A stretch of DNA of 64,000 bases from Paralvinella palmiformis (GCA_025642065.1 JAODUP010000707.1:1-64000), one strand, 5' to 3'. Positions 22,172-37,989 are shown, counted from the stretch's first letter. The notes: generated by a model from the sequence alone, not told the origin. Translations and numbers: made by a program.

Positions 22172-25100
22172 GTGAGTAAATTGAAATGATCTACTTAAAA
22201 ATAAAGTACTTTTATACAGCTTGTCTCAATTCCTTTTTTTACAATTAAAATTTCACTCGATTCCATTTGGTCAATTCCAATTCCACATTAAATTTATCAA
22301 TTCCAAATCTATTAATTCCAATTCCATTTTTTCCTACTCCAATTAATGATTGGAGTAGGTACTTTAGAGTGCCTACTCAGAGTACCTACTTGGAATACCT
22401 ACTCTGAGAAATATTTCTGAATTAAGAAATTAAATGATAAATTAATTTGTGGATTAAATTTGTTTTTGTAGCAAATTCCAAATTTATCAATTCAATTTTT
22501 TTAAATAAACAATTTATGGGCAATTCCAATTCCCAAATCGAATTGACCCCATGTCTGGTTTGTCTATTGTTTGAAATGAATTTTGAATAGCCTACCTTAC
22601 TTTCCATTGTTGTTTCAAATAAAAGTCCATCCATATCCGAGTAGCATCCTTGAAAATGTTTATAATACACGCCGTGCTGTAATGTTTGTTACGTTTGCAT
22701 TCGTGACTGCACACAAGCAAGTGAACAAATACATGAATATAAATAGAAACATTTATAAGTAAATTTATTCTCGGTTATTTCCCACGTTTTGTTCATTGTC
22801 TTATAAATTAAGATATCCAATACTGCAGTGTGTCCACAATTCCTTAAAATTTAAAGCAAAATCTAGTTGTTATCTATAAAAGCATTCGAAGTTATCTTAC
22901 CGAGGCAGATAGACGGATTTTAGGAACTCACATAATGAATACATTCTCTCCGTCTGTGTGTGTGTGTGTGTGTGTTATAAAAAGTTACAAACTAACAAAT
23001 TTAATTAACATAGTTCAGTGAGTCGGTAAATATTTTGTTGTCTTTGGATTCTCATCAGCGAGCTCTTCCCAAATTAGTACTATTTGTTTATATAAACAAG
23101 CTTACCTTGGTGAAGCAACACAGCTGAAATTTTGCCTAAATACATTTTTTTAAATTTGTTATGGTAATTCTAATACTTTTTAAAATTTGTTATAGGTAAT
23201 TCTAATACTTTTTAAAATTTGTTATAGGTAATTCTAATTACCTCTTTTAATTTGTTCTGGTAATTCTACATAACTCCATTTTGCCCTTTTTTCAGCAGAA
23301 AACTAATTGTAAAAGAGCTGATCTATTTCATTTTATCACTAAGATTGGCTGTTCACGTTATTAGAGTAATCCTTCAGCTGTGTCCTAATAATGTACCAGA
23401 ATAAACTCTTATCGTGATTAATCTTCTGAGATAGTTTGGCCTTTTTGTTTTTCGTAAAGGATCATTTGGGCTGATCTATTATGATATGAGTCTCAACAGC
23501 ATCTCTACTGATTAAAAACTGTAATGTTATTCATAATTTATCAAGCACTATGTATAATCTGTACACAGATGTTTCTAGGATATTTGGAAGACTGAGTATC
23601 GTATGAATCTAGTGGATTTATATACCAGCACAATATTTGTGCGATGTTTCGCTAGGGACCATATGTCTCTTGTGTTACCAGGGCAGAGATTAAACAAATT
23701 TAACTGACTGGTCAACCAACCAACATCCCAGTGCAATTTAAAAAAGCACAATATCCCAGCACAATAAATATATTAAAGATTGTTTAAAGGAAGTCAGTTT
23801 AAATCTATTATTTACAGTTTGTCAGTGGATAAAGTTACTAAAATTCAAACAATTCTTTATTAGATGGAATTGTTGGGAGGACAAGGCAGCCTATTCCATT
23901 TGGTCAATTCTAATTCCATATCAAATTTATCAATTCCAATTCCATTTTTTATCTACTACTTTTTACCATGAGTAAGTACTCCGGGTGCCTACTCCGAGTA
24001 GTTTATATTCCAAGTAGGATTGTCATGGAGGAAATATTTCCGAATTAAAAAAATTAAATGGTAGATTAATTTGTGGATTTAATTTCAATTGCAATTCAAA
24101 ATTGAATTGACCCCCTGTCATGGACAAGAATTGGTTGGACTTGTTTATTTTTTGGTGGCTGATCATTGTTGTTACAATAACAATTCGCTCAACAGTTACT
24201 TAACTTACTCAACATTTTCAACTATCAACCTTTTGTTTCTAAGAGACGCGTCATTTATGATTGCCCGTTCTCATTAAACATTATGCTTTTTCACTGAAAT
24301 GGTAGCACTGGCACAATAGATTCAATATTTTTGGTGCATCTCATCACAAATGGACACTGTTATGATGTGTAGGATAAACACTCGTAAAATAAAGCTAATG
24401 TTAATAAACATATATCTTTGCATAAGTATAATTTGACTAAAGTCTATAACATGATTTTCCAGGGTGTATATATTTCCAAAACTTGTTTATTTACATTGAA
24501 TTTTATGTAACATGCACATTTGTATAGCGGATTTCTTTTAAATGTATGCATTACAGATATTATCTATCCGGCCTCTCAGTCTTGTAAATTAAATGTATTT
24601 ATTGACACAAATTGTATGAACACTTTCTGTCAGAGAGGACACAGAAATTTATTTCTTAGGTATGAGGTGGTTCAAAATGTACATACCTTGGTTTTGCTAA
24701 AATGTAACTGTATATTTTGTATGTTTGTTATCTGTACCATCTTGAAATAAATATCTATCTATCTATTGCAAATTATGTGGATTGATGGGAGCTTTATTGA
24801 GTAGTTTTTTTTTTAATACTCTTTAAAAGTTTAATCGTTGCTTTATTAAACAAATTGAAATTTGTTGTGATCCTTTATACAATAATCCACTGAATCACCT
24901 TTAATATCCAGAAGGTGTTTGGGGATTGGTGTAACTAATAGGAAATTAGCTATTTATATTTATGAGAGATCTTCATAGATTGAAATCAATTATTGACAAA
25001 ACCTTCTCATTAATTGGGACCTGGTGTAATCCGAGGTTAATTGTTTAGTGTATAGCTATATTTTAATCTGTGATATTTGTGAAAAGAGAAAGGCAGTGGG

Positions 25101-28100
25101 ATATTAAAAGTAACGTTGCTAAGTCTATGATACCAATATCTCAGTTTCTAGCAATAATTCCAAGGCGTTGGCATGTACTCAAGGATGGGAGAGATTCGGT
25201 TGATATCCAAAGACAGGTATAAGTCATCCACAGACAGCTGCTTAGCAGATTCCCCGACGTGTGAGAGAGTATTTATTTTGATACTAGTCTTGGCCAAGAA
25301 AAACTGACGGTGATATAGAAAAGCTCCTGTAGATGGCACTGTCTGGAGTATTGAGATATGGCTGAACATGGGGGAGTTAGTAAGAGATTGTTGTGTAATA
25401 CCATGGGGAGAACGTTTAGGAAAAAAATCCTGTTATATATGAACTCCTCTGGGGGAGAGGGATTAGTTCTTTAGGTAAATGTTTCTCAAATCTCCGAAGA
25501 TTATTTACAATTAATTACTTCACCTTTATAAGGCTATATAGTGTCAATAATTATTCCATTTATTTAGCATCTTATTACGATCATTCTTATTAATATGTTT
25601 TATTACTAAGGTGGTTTTTATAATAATTATTATTACTATATAATCTTATATCGTACACATTTGTAAATGTGCACTAAGTGTGCTTTGGTGCACAATCTTT
25701 GTCATAAATCATAAACACCTACCTATATAAGCACAATGAGATTAAGTTTCAGCATTCCTACATCTGTTTACGTTATACGAGAACGTGCAAGCACCGAGTC
25801 AGCTGACAAAGCATGGAATTTGTTTTTTCTCTCTACATCTGGCAGTTTCATTAATTCTTACCAAGGTGTGCTGATTCCCTATAATTACAGGTGCTCTGCT
25901 GCTGCATTATGTGGCCCTTTAGCTTCACTATTCGCTCTACGAAGACCCCCCCCCCCTTCATTTGGAGTAAGGTAAAATATGTGTTTTATGTCAAATAGAT
26001 GACCTGAGGACACACAATATTTGCATTATGGGATGGAATGGTTTTTAGAATAGTGATGAAAGCACAAAATTATAATAAAAAGTTAATAGAACAGATCTAG
26101 CTTCCTATTTAAATGATTAATGTGTTATTATTATTATAACTGCTATTATTATTACTGTTTTAGTTACCCAGGTAAGACTAAAGATCTGGCTATATAATCC
26201 AACCTCTAATCGGCTCTTTTGGGAGACACTTCTTATAACTCCCAATTCTAAGGTGCCGTAGATCGATAATATCCCATCACTGTCCAAAGTCAAGTACTAA
26301 TTTATGCCTCAGTTAAGTGATATTTTCTTGACTATCACTCGAGAGGACATGCAAGTTATATTTGATAATTTAGTACTTTGTGTTACTGTTAGATCACAGA
26401 GCTGAGCTGAACCAATATGAAGATGTAGTTTGTTTTGTGTGTGTGTGTGTGTGTGTGGGTTATATTAACCAAGGTTGCACAGGGGAAAACCAAACTCTTG
26501 TCTTGTGGTGGATTAAATATTGGAAATATGTATTTATGCTGTGCTAAGAGTATGACTTGTGAAGGTGATTTATCAGTAGAATTTTAGAAGCACCACTCAT
26601 CTTATTACGAAGAGGTTATCGTTTTCCTCGACATACAATTTATTATTTTTGGTAGTTAGCAAATCCAGGATCAATTCAAGGTTATTAACTTTTATGGCAT
26701 TAGTTAATACTTTCGTTTATGCTACTAGAGATTAATTGTCATAGAAAGTTTAAAAAAATATTAATATCGAATAAAATATACAGTGCATGTAATACTATAA
26801 CTGTATGATATTCAATAAATTGATTGTGGAACATCAATATTCATGTCAGCAAGAAACAGTTAGGTATTCAGCCCCTAAAATGTTTGCAAGAATGAATGGT
26901 ACGCATCAGTGTGTACAGATCTGGCAACAACAAATAAATTGAGAGATGTCAGGCAGCTTGGATAGTCGAAGCTAAAGGGAGAAGGTTATGTTCAAACCTT
27001 TGGTTACCAAAAGAAAAACGACATTTAAAGAGCCAATTATGATTGCATAAGACACAAACCAAGTATTCGATACCTAATTTAGCTAGAGCTCAGTACGAAG
27101 TGAGAGCCGGCTCCATCATAACAAAAATGTTATGGTTTACAAATCAAGCTGCATGTTTAAAAAATACCAATTAAAAGAAAATGGGCTCATTTTGTACTTG
27201 TACTTGTACATCATCATAGATATGCTTTCAGAAATGTTGCTTAGAAAGCTATAATTCTGAATATAAATAGCTTAAGTAGTTCACCATCTGCTGCTTATGT
27301 CAGTTCTATCAAATATGGATATGTGATGTGTAAGTTCTTGTTCCTCTCTGTGTTACAGTTGAGGGAACTTACGATGCCAAGAGGGACTTCTCAGCCATGA
27401 GTGTTGAGAAGATTACAGAAGAAGAACACTCTCAGGTAGAGGTAATAAAGGCAGGAAGGTCCACTATCATTGAGGAGGTGATAACTCACATTGAGGAGAC
27501 TGAGAAAGAGGTTTTTGAAGAAAAGACTGTCGGTGAGTATTATTATTATTACAATAAAAAGTTAGGTTTCTGAATTATAATATCAAAATTGATGAATACA
27601 TTAAACATCAGATTATGTGTTAATTTAATTTCTGCCAACATTTTTCATTTGAGTGGAGTGATTATAATATTTCATTCTTCATTATGCTTTAAAAATAGAT
27701 AATTGTGTCTTGTTTGCTTCACTGTACCTGATTATTGATAAGCCTAATCTGGCAATGAATGGTAGCATAGCACTGCTACTACTACCACACATGGGGTCAA
27801 ATCAATTCTGGAATTGGAATTGCAAATGCCTATTTTTTTAATAATTGGAATTGATAAATTTGGAATTGAAGTTTGCTACAAAATAATTTATTCCACAAAT
27901 TAATTTACCATTTCATTTTTTAATTCAGATATATTTCTTCCTTGACAATCCTACTTGGAATATAAACTACTCAGAGTAGGTAGTCTAAGTAGGTACTCGG
28001 AGTACCTACTCAGTGTACCTACTTCATTGAATTGGAATTGCTCTATTTGATTTGGAATTGACCAAATGGAATTGTATGGAATTGGAATTGACAAAATTTA

Positions 28101-31100
28101 AGTGACCCCATGTCTGACTACTACTACTACAACTGTAGCTATTGCAACTACTACAACTAACAGTATTAATCATAACCAGTCATGGATTGGCCCATTCCAA
28201 ACACAATTTTTCTAAATTTTTTCGCCAGTGTTCGGTTGGAAGAAAAGATCTGAATAAGTTTATTTCAAAACAACTTGAAAATAATAATTCCCATCTAAAT
28301 GAGGCGTGTACAGTGTATGGCTAAAATATTGCCAGCAGTTGCATTTCTATGCCTGGCTCTTTTAATTGGTTGTGTTTTATGTTAATATTTAAAGAACGAT
28401 GCTAATCTGGAATGTTGGTCGTTTGCTTCACTTATCAGCACCAAAAATAACGTACGAAGCCCGTTTGAAGGATAAGCTCAGCTTCAAAGAAGGCGCCACC
28501 ATTTACCTCGAGGTTAACTTCACCGGCTATCCACAGCCTCAGGTCACTTGGTATCATGATGATACTGAAATCTCGGAGAGCGCCAGCATCACTATGGAAA
28601 CGATGGATGGATGGTCATACCTGAAGGTCAAGGGCACAACATCTCGAGATACTGGCATTTATAAAGTAGTTGCTGAGAATGTGGCCGGAAGAGACAGCGC
28701 TGAGTTTAAAATAATTATCAAATGTAAGAATTATTGTTGTCTGTAAATACAGTCTAACCTCACTTTTATGCCGACCTTGGCACCTGGCTGAAAGTTGGCA
28801 TTGTGGTAGGATGGCATTAGAGTGGGGTAGGCATATTAGGCGGACAGCCTTGGGGGTGGTTGATTAAATGTGGCTTTTGATCCTTTGTTAACCCCAACTA
28901 TTGCTTTATTTAATCTATCGCCGATCGTACGATCAACAACGTCATCCTGATCGCTGACCTAATGACCCTGACAACTTGTCAATTAATTCACAGATTACCA
29001 GAAACATTTCACGATCAGTGTACGGTGATAATAGTGGGGGTATTTATATGGATGGCAATGTATGGTATTCGTATTGTGTAAGCATTGGCGGTGGCTGAAT
29101 AATGTGGGGCGTTATCGTGGCAGGAAATCGGGTCATTATCAAAAGTTGCAGTTGGCAGCAATTTGCGGATGGTGGGGCTAGACTGTACATCATATTACTT
29201 GCTTGTTTATACAATGATTAATTTCTTTGATCGAACTTATAATATACTGATGATGATGATGATGATGATGATAACATTGAAACTTTATATAAAGAAATAT
29301 ATTCCCGTACATGTATGCGTGTTTGTGTGGGGGGAGCACTTGGAAGTATATCGTGCTGCAGATTGTGTTATGAATGGCTAACCTTGAAGTCAGATATATT
29401 CAATAATATTAATAGCGAAAGTATTAATTGTCTAACATATTGATGTCGTTTAAACAATGCACCAGCTGTTCTGATGTCTAAAACACGCCTTTTCAGCTCC
29501 TCCCTCATCACCGCGTAACCTTCATGTTGTTGAGGTCTACAAGGATTATATTATCATTGCATGGGACGAACCTGAACATACAGGTGGTGACAACATTCTT
29601 GGATATCAGGTGACGATAAATATTAGATTCACGTAGAATGTGGGTGTTTGCTACTTAGATAAACAGAATGCACATGGATAGATGCACGCACGCGCACGCA
29701 CACACACACACGCACACACACACAGCCGAGGAGCGAGAAAGAGAGAGACAGAGCTACCAAAGAACTAAATCGCCAAAATATCACTAAACGACACGTACAT
29801 TTACAGGTGGAGAAAACCTTATCTGGTGACAAGTTTGTAACAGCAGGATATGCCGATAGTGATACGACGAAGCTAAAAGTAACCAAGTTGTTTGAAGGCA
29901 CAGACTACATATTTCGCGTCAGTGCTGAGAACAGAGTCGGCCTCGGCCCACCAGTTACTCTGGACAAACCAGTCAAAGCCAGGCTGCCATTCGGTATGCA
30001 GGCATTTGATGTAATTCTGTGCATTATAAAGACATGATCTAGAAGAAGGAAGTATTCCATAGTAGTGGGTGATGGGATTAGAGTTTTATTATCCGGTTAG
30101 CCAATGGTCATTCTTCCATGTTACAGATCCACCTAGTTGTCCAAGAAACCTACGAGTTACAGAAACCAACAAAGATTATATTACAGTGGCGTGGGATAAA
30201 CCAGAGAACAATGGCGGTTCAGATATCATACAGGTTAGTAATCTGCATAGGTAAAAGATAAATGAATTTGTTACGTTACCGGTAGGTAGTTTTTGAACAA
30301 ATCTGATGGTTGTTTGGATAAATATGTGTGTGTTTGTGTGCATGTGTGTGTGTTCAGAGTGATGGTTATACACTTTTGTCAAGAAACAGAATGGAGCATA
30401 TTGCAATTGCATATGTATTAGGAAACACGACGATAGATTTTAGCTGCAAATGACTGCAAAACAGCTGAAGCAACAAAGATAATTTGTTTAATGAAAACCA
30501 TATTACTCATGCCTGAGTGCAACTACCAGTAACTCACCTGGACCAATTCATCACTTCAGTTTCTACCACTGTGAATCACAAACATAGCATTTGGTTTACT
30601 TTGGCAACATGATCAGCCTTTTTAATACCTGTACTGGTATTTGCATCTGTTTTGAATTTGATTGCTTATTCCTAGCTCTGGAGATATGAGTATAATTCTA
30701 TAAATTTAAAAATTAAGCCATGTTTTCCTCTTCTCGTAGAATTTTACAATTTTTTGTTAGAAATATAAAATTAATTATTTGTGTATAGGTGTAACCAGAC
30801 CCCACATGCGGTCAATTCCATTTTTATCAATTCCAATTATTTTAATTCCAATTCCATTTTTTACCAACTCTTTTTTACCTACCACTTTTTTACGATGAGT
30901 AGATACTCTGAGTAGCTACTGTGAGTACCTACTTGGAATACCTACTTTGAGTAGTTTATATTCCAAGTAGGATTGTCATGGAAGAAAAAATTTCTGAATT
31001 AAAAAATTAAATGATAAACTAATTTGTGGATTCAATTGTTTGGTAGGAAACTTCAATTCCAATTCAAAATTTTCCAATTCCATTTTTTTATATAATCAAT

Positions 31101-31676
31101 TCTGGAATTAAATTGACCCCATGGCTTGGTGTAACTATATATACTTGTTAAGTTTATGCATTTGTTATTTACTTTAGAATTCTTTCCTTTTCACTGCAGA
31201 TATTTTCTGTTCTGGCTGTCATATATAATATTGATAAGGTTTAAACTTACTTTGTTTACAAACTTATTTCTTAAGTATTTTAGAATACTTGTAGGAGGCA
31301 AGCTTAGTAGCGCACACAACCTAGTGGTACATAAATACCAAAGGTGTAACTTCAAAATCTAAGGATGTCACATAAAGATATAAAGCTTCCAGAAACTAGG
31401 TAAAGGAGTATACCAGTTTAAGTACACTGCCAACGTGTTATGGTACACAGATCACAAACATAAGTCCTTTGCTGGGAGCAATGTTAGCAGCGTTGTTAGT
31501 CACTTCACTCTAGGATGGGTATTTCACTCCTGACAGAAAGTCAAAGATATTTCATCTTCTGCTTCATCATATTATATTCAGTTACATCTAGTTCACCATG
31601 TGTATTAAAGTGGCTACAAAACAACAACATTTTGGTCATGTGCTTGACTCATTGTATATAATATCAATTGTAGAAA

Positions 31677-31732
<56 letters not shown>

Positions 31733-34700
31733 TAAATACATACATACATACATACATACATACATACATACATACTGATTCTGGATATTCCAAAATCAAC
31801 TACCTGGCAGTATATGACTCTGGAGCAACATGATTGTATATAGAGTTTTATTGTATTGTAATATATTTAGGGCTGAGATGATCTTTATTCAACATGAAGC
31901 TGAACGTCTTTCTGATAACTTCGTTGTTAATGGATTTTTCATTTTTGACTCCAGTACATCATAGAGAAGCGAGATGCCACAAGAGGAGGCAGTATGTGGA
32001 TAGTCGCCGGTACCGTCGATGGTAATGATTCCTCATTCCGCTGCACAAAGCTCTTCCAAGGTAACAAGTATCTGTTCCGAGTGTCCGCTGAGAACAGAGT
32101 TGGACCTGGCCAGGCTGCTGAGTTAATGGAGCCTGTGATAGCCAAACTACCCTTTGGTTAGTGTCATGTAATATGGGGATGTTACCAAAATAATAATTGT
32201 CTGAATACTTAGGTATGCTTGTGTATTTAGTCAGTTCGTAAGTACTTATTCATGAATACAGGAATTTTGTGTGTGTGTGTGTCTGTATGGGTTTTACTGG
32301 TGTTAAATGAGGTACAAGTACAGAAAATTTCCACTCGTGAATTCAAACTCTTGATATTCATCAGGGGACTGTATCCAGGAGTGGTCACTTTTATGCTGAG
32401 ACATCTGTAATTTTTTCTCTTTATTTGTTTGATGATTTTTATTTGACACATTAGTATTATCCCATAAATATATTATTGATTATAAAGTGAAATCTATATT
32501 TCCTGTTATTCACAAAATTGGTTTCTGTGAATTTGTTCTTACTGTTCCAGACAAGCCATTTCCGCCAAGAAATCTCCGAGCTGTGGAGACGAATCGCGAT
32601 TACATCGTTATAACCTGGGAGGCTCCGGAAAGCGATGGCGGAGCATCGATTACAAATTACGTCCTGGAGAAGCACGATGCCAAACATCCAGGATACATCT
32701 ACATGGCTGAAGTGGATGCTGACACCTTCCAGTATAAAGCTACAAGATTATTTGAAGGCTACGAGTACTACTTCCAGGTGATCGCTGAGAATCAGGTCGG
32801 CCCCAGCGATCCCTGTGAAACGAACAAGCCAATCAAGGCCAAGCTACCTTTTGGTGAGTGTTGGTGGTGGTGGTTGTTCATAGTTCATTTGTCATATTTC
32901 TGGTGCATCTCAGATACCAATTGTTAGCTAAGAATAGATTTGGTGATCTTATATTTTAATAACAATAATTCAATATTAGGATTATTTTACTAACAGTGCA
33001 GTCACTTCAGCTAGAAATTATAACTTTAATAGTAGTGACACAATTAGTAGTGGTAGTGATTATAGAAGTAATGGTGGTAGTTGTAGTCAAATATATAATT
33101 CATTATGCATGTATATATTTGCATATATTACTGTTCATAGTAATTTATAATAATAATTTAGTGTTCTGAGTTTTGGGATTAATAAATAATAAAATTCTTT
33201 TATGTTTAAAGTTTTAGAGATACGGCAATTAATATAATTATAAATAAAACTTTATTCCAGATGAACCCGATAGACCAGATAATCTGCGCGTAAAGGAATA
33301 CTGGACAGACTACATCACCGTGACGTGGGATGCTCCAGCTAATGATGGCGGCTCTCCTATCGTGGGTTATATCGTTGAAAAACGTGATGTCTCCAGGCAG
33401 AATTGGATCAAAGCTGGCACTGTGGGGTCGGATGTCACCACATTCAAGGTCAGTAGTGATTGCTCCAAAACTGATTTCCAGACATTGACATCATCCGTGC
33501 AATGTAGCTTAATTATATACTGCTGCTATTCAGCAAATTATATTACATAGAATAAGATTAGGAATGCATACTTATGGTCCTTTGTATACAATGATTTATA
33601 GAAGTGATATAATACCTTGATATATATATATAGTGAACAAGCAAATAGTTGATAAGCAAAACATTAATGCAAGAGAGACCAATTATTACTCAATGAACGT
33701 TATGGGGAATATTACATATTTAGTTAGTGGAATTTTAATTTTGTTCATTTTATTAAATATAATCAACATTTGTATTTTAATTTTGAACAGATGATTTATG
33801 TTCAGACACGTGCTTGAATGTGTTGATGGTTTCTGATAGTTGTTTGTCTAGCAATACTTTTTCCCAGTTTACGTTGAATACTTTTCAATGTTTATTGTTT
33901 TATTTTTTCATCTCCATAACACTAATCAGATTGTCTGGATAAACATCTGAATACACTTTAGATAAACACACATCCTTACATAGTGAGTGAGTGATCACGA
34001 GTGAGTGAGTGAGTTTTGTTTATTTTTGGCGTTGGTCTCACTTAGGGTATATAGCTGAAGAACAACATCCCGGGGTTAATAAGATGATGAGAAATGAACT
34101 GTCTCACCAACAAAGATTTCACTGGGATTTGAACCCAGGCCTCAAGGTCTGTAGCACAGCATGCTACTAACTGTGCTACAGTAGTGCTGTGCAGACTTAC
34201 TGGAGATCTGTACTAGGGATGACCTATTTACCAGCACAAGCTATAGATAGCAGCATCCATCGGACGAAAACTTTAAACATACTAATATAATATCTCGATT
34301 TATCTCAGCCTGATTGTTATAAATATCTCATCTGTACTGATTCGTAGCTTCGGCTGCCTCTGGCCAAGTGATTTAGGGCACGGGACACCTGGGCTCATTC
34401 AGCCAGTCTCTTGGTAAAGGTCTCCTTGCTGAATATGTTGTATGTTCTCAATTGAAAATATATTTAGAATTATTTTCTGTGTGAGGGCGTTCATTTTGAA
34501 AATGTATATCACATTACTGGTAGTAATTGGCATTCATGCATTTATTCTTATTATTATTAGCATTTACTATTACTGGTTTTCAGCATCAATATTCAAAGCT
34601 AAATATAAAACCACGAAACAAAACTATTTAAACACTGAGTAACTTGACCCCTAATGGATGGGATTTCATGTGCACTCCGATGGAAAATTTTGTGTAAAGG

Positions 34701-35865
34701 AATTATTTATTATTATTATTATTTCTTCCATCCAAACTAATTTTTGGACATCAGTTTTGATGGGTTTCTTGCTAATAGCCCAATTTTAAGTACAGTGAAA
34801 TTTGCTTAATCTGACATCATTGGTCACAGGATATTATATCGGTTTACGTAATATATCAGAATATTAAGTCATACCATTATGTTGACTGGTCTAATTTATT
34901 TGACTATCAACAGTGAAAATGGTGACATTTATGTCTATTGTAAATGGACAATTTAATTCACACCATTCATATAGAAAAAACTGAATTATTCATTCTAAAC
35001 TGAATGCGCTAATGATAATTTTATTTCATGTCAAATAATTGCTAACTGTTGGTCACATAACAATGCTAGATACCAGTGGCAATTATATATTTTGCAAAGA
35101 ATTTCACAGTTTCAGTGAATAGGAAGAGGGTGGAGCTTATATAAATCATCCCAAATCGGTTGGTGTGTCTGAGTGTTTGTCGAAACAACCTGCGATTGGT
35201 TCTTTACAATTTAACGGGCATACAATTAAACCACAGAAACACCGATGCAGATTGGTTGGTGTGTGCCGATCTTGGATTGTTGGAATAAACAGGTGCAAAG
35301 ACATTGAAAAATCTTGTTTTGGTATAAGAAAATAGTGTCAAAAGCACAGGCTTCTGGATAAAACAAACATTTGTAATGGGTCATAATCCTTCCCATATTA
35401 GCTCGAGCCAGATCCACAGATTGTTTATAGCCAACATGTCCATATTACGAAGATGTCTCTGTATCCTAAATTGCTATAATATACTGCATTGTTCAGTGCT
35501 AATAGAATATATTAATTTTCAGAATAAATTGTGGCCATCTGTTTACACATGTGCCAATTGTTTAACACGTTCATGTACGCTGCATATTGATACTGTGCTG
35601 ACACACGAGATAGGACATCCACACCGCTGAATCAGGGTTGTAATTTTTCCATATCCTCCCTATTTGTGGGGTTTTTTCCAGTCAGATTTCACCATGTTTG
35701 TTCCCAGTTCCATCATGGTACTTTATCCCATCAGCCAACATTTACAGATTTCTTCTTCGTGGTCTCTGTATCTGTCCCCTAGAACATTTCCATATGTGTA
35801 GGATGTATCTGCAGATAGCATTGCTTTTGAAGGGTGGCAGCATTAGTACTAAATATACGCCATTG

Positions 35866-35923
<58 letters not shown>

Positions 35924-37901
35924 CCACACACATGAATCTGCAGACGTTATTATAACCACAAACATTTGGCTGTTTCTTGTCATACTTCAGATTGGTAACT
36001 TATTCGAAGGGGCTCAGTACTTGATTCGTGTGTTTGCCGAGAACAAAGTCGGTCCGAGCAAAGAAGCAGCTGAACTTGACATGCCTTGTAAAGCCAAGAT
36101 GCCATTCGGTAATTTGATGCAATACAATAGCTGATGTAAACATTAATTTATCCGCCATACTGTCCACAAGACATTTTTGCCATTTCTGTTTTATGCATGA
36201 AGGGTAATACATATATTTTGATGATTTGCTCTTATGAAGGCTGATACATATATTTTATGATTTGCTCTTTTGAAGGCTAATACATATATTTTATGATTTG
36301 CTCTTATGAAGGCTAATACATATATTTTGATGATTTGCTCTTATGAAGGCTGATACATATATTTTATGATTTGCTCTTTTGAAGGCTGATACATATATTT
36401 TATGATTTGCTCTTATGAGGTAATTTTAAACCTGACTCAAAGAAATACCCACCTCATTGTTATTGTGATTAATATAACATATAGTATAGCCATATCCTGT
36501 ATTATATTTAGATTCTCCATTTGCTCCACGAACTCTGAGGGTCATAGACTTTAACACAGATTATATAACCATTTCATGGCAACCACCTGAGAATGACGGA
36601 GGAGCACCTATTAAGGGCTACATCATAGAGAAGCACGACACACACATGCCTATGTGGATGCAAGCTGCTACTGTGGACAAGGATACATTGTCTTTTAAGG
36701 TGCTTACATATTTTTATAGGTTACTTGTCGTAATCCCAGGACAGCCTAAACGAGAACACTAACTTCTATGCCAAATTATGATTATTTATAGCCAGATTCT
36801 TACATCTAGCCATAAATTCGTGTAATATAGATATACACCATTGATTATATTTCTGTATGTTTCTTGTACCTTAATGGTGAAGATCAAATTATCGTATAAA
36901 ACACTTCTGTAAGATGGAAGTTACATACAGTAATTTCAGTTTTAAACATCATCACAATGCATGACTTATATATCTAATGCAGTACTGGATCTTATGCTAC
37001 ATATCTGTGTTGACAGAGGATCCATTGCTAAAATAATAACTAAATCTCTGCTAAGCCGATTTAGACATTGTATATTTTATCAATGTCACTTTTCACACGT
37101 CATCTAATAAATTAAATATATTCTTGTACCAAGTCAGATTAAAAATGTTCATGTTGTAAAACCATTTACACTTTTTTCAAGAGAAATTCGCTGTTTACTA
37201 CCTAAACTTATTGTCATGTATTGTTTTCAGCATCAGAAAGATACATAGTAGACAATTTCCACCACGACTGCGCCATCTAGCGAAAATCCGTTTGCGGGTT
37301 GTATTTCACTGGGCTCGCTAAACCATGTGATAAAAACGTTCTTTTATCAATTGTAAGATCACGGAGATTGCAATATGTTTCATATATTGATAACATGTCT
37401 ATTACATTTATCAACTTGATGATTTATTTTCAATAACATGTATTATTTCAAGCAAAAATAAACTGTCAACTTTCCCCAAACAAATAATCTTATCTATTAG
37501 TAAAAATAATTCTACGTTATATTTAATAAAAATTAAACTGGTTCAAGAACTTTAGATCGATTTAGCTCTGTGAATCCCTCAAAACATAAATTTACAAACA
37601 ATTTGTGAATTACACTTCCTGTTCCATGCTACTACTACATGGCGTTCCTGATCCACAAATCACAGTAGATCTGTACTGCGCATGTGTTGCGTAAATTGTC
37701 TATTGGGCAGTTTTAGTGTTCATGTTAAATAATTTCAACAATTATAATCACTTGGGTTTCAGTATTTGATTAAATTCTGTACTCTTATACTCAAATACAT
37801 GTATTCATATATATATATATATATTATATATATATATATATATATATTACAGTTAATCTGTATAATCAGGTAATATACATATTACCGAATATACAGATTA
37901 A

Positions 37902-37989
<88 letters not shown>

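Larger units (their letters stand above)
22172..27358. other. Intron 1 of the muscle gene (5.2 kb)
   Basis: Contains two copies of the GAATTGACC MITE-like family (22226-22553, 23893-24118) and a short tandem repeat of TTTGTTATAGGTAATTCTAA at about 23155-23260. A possible retroelement tail ending AATAAATATCTATCTATC lies at about 24770, and a (GT)n tract at 26437-26457. The open frame at 25736-25975 is unassigned. No further exon was recognised. Confidence 0.6.

Noticed and set aside
22172..27358. Extra Ig or FN3 exons in the large early introns
   Set aside because: No Trp/Tyr-corner motifs with suitable splice sites were found, and the phases of exons 1 to 3 already join directly.
34791..34870. 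TACAGTGAAATTTGCTTAAT resembling a pogo/Tigger terminus
   Set aside because: I could not find a matching right-hand terminus, so the element boundaries are unsupported.
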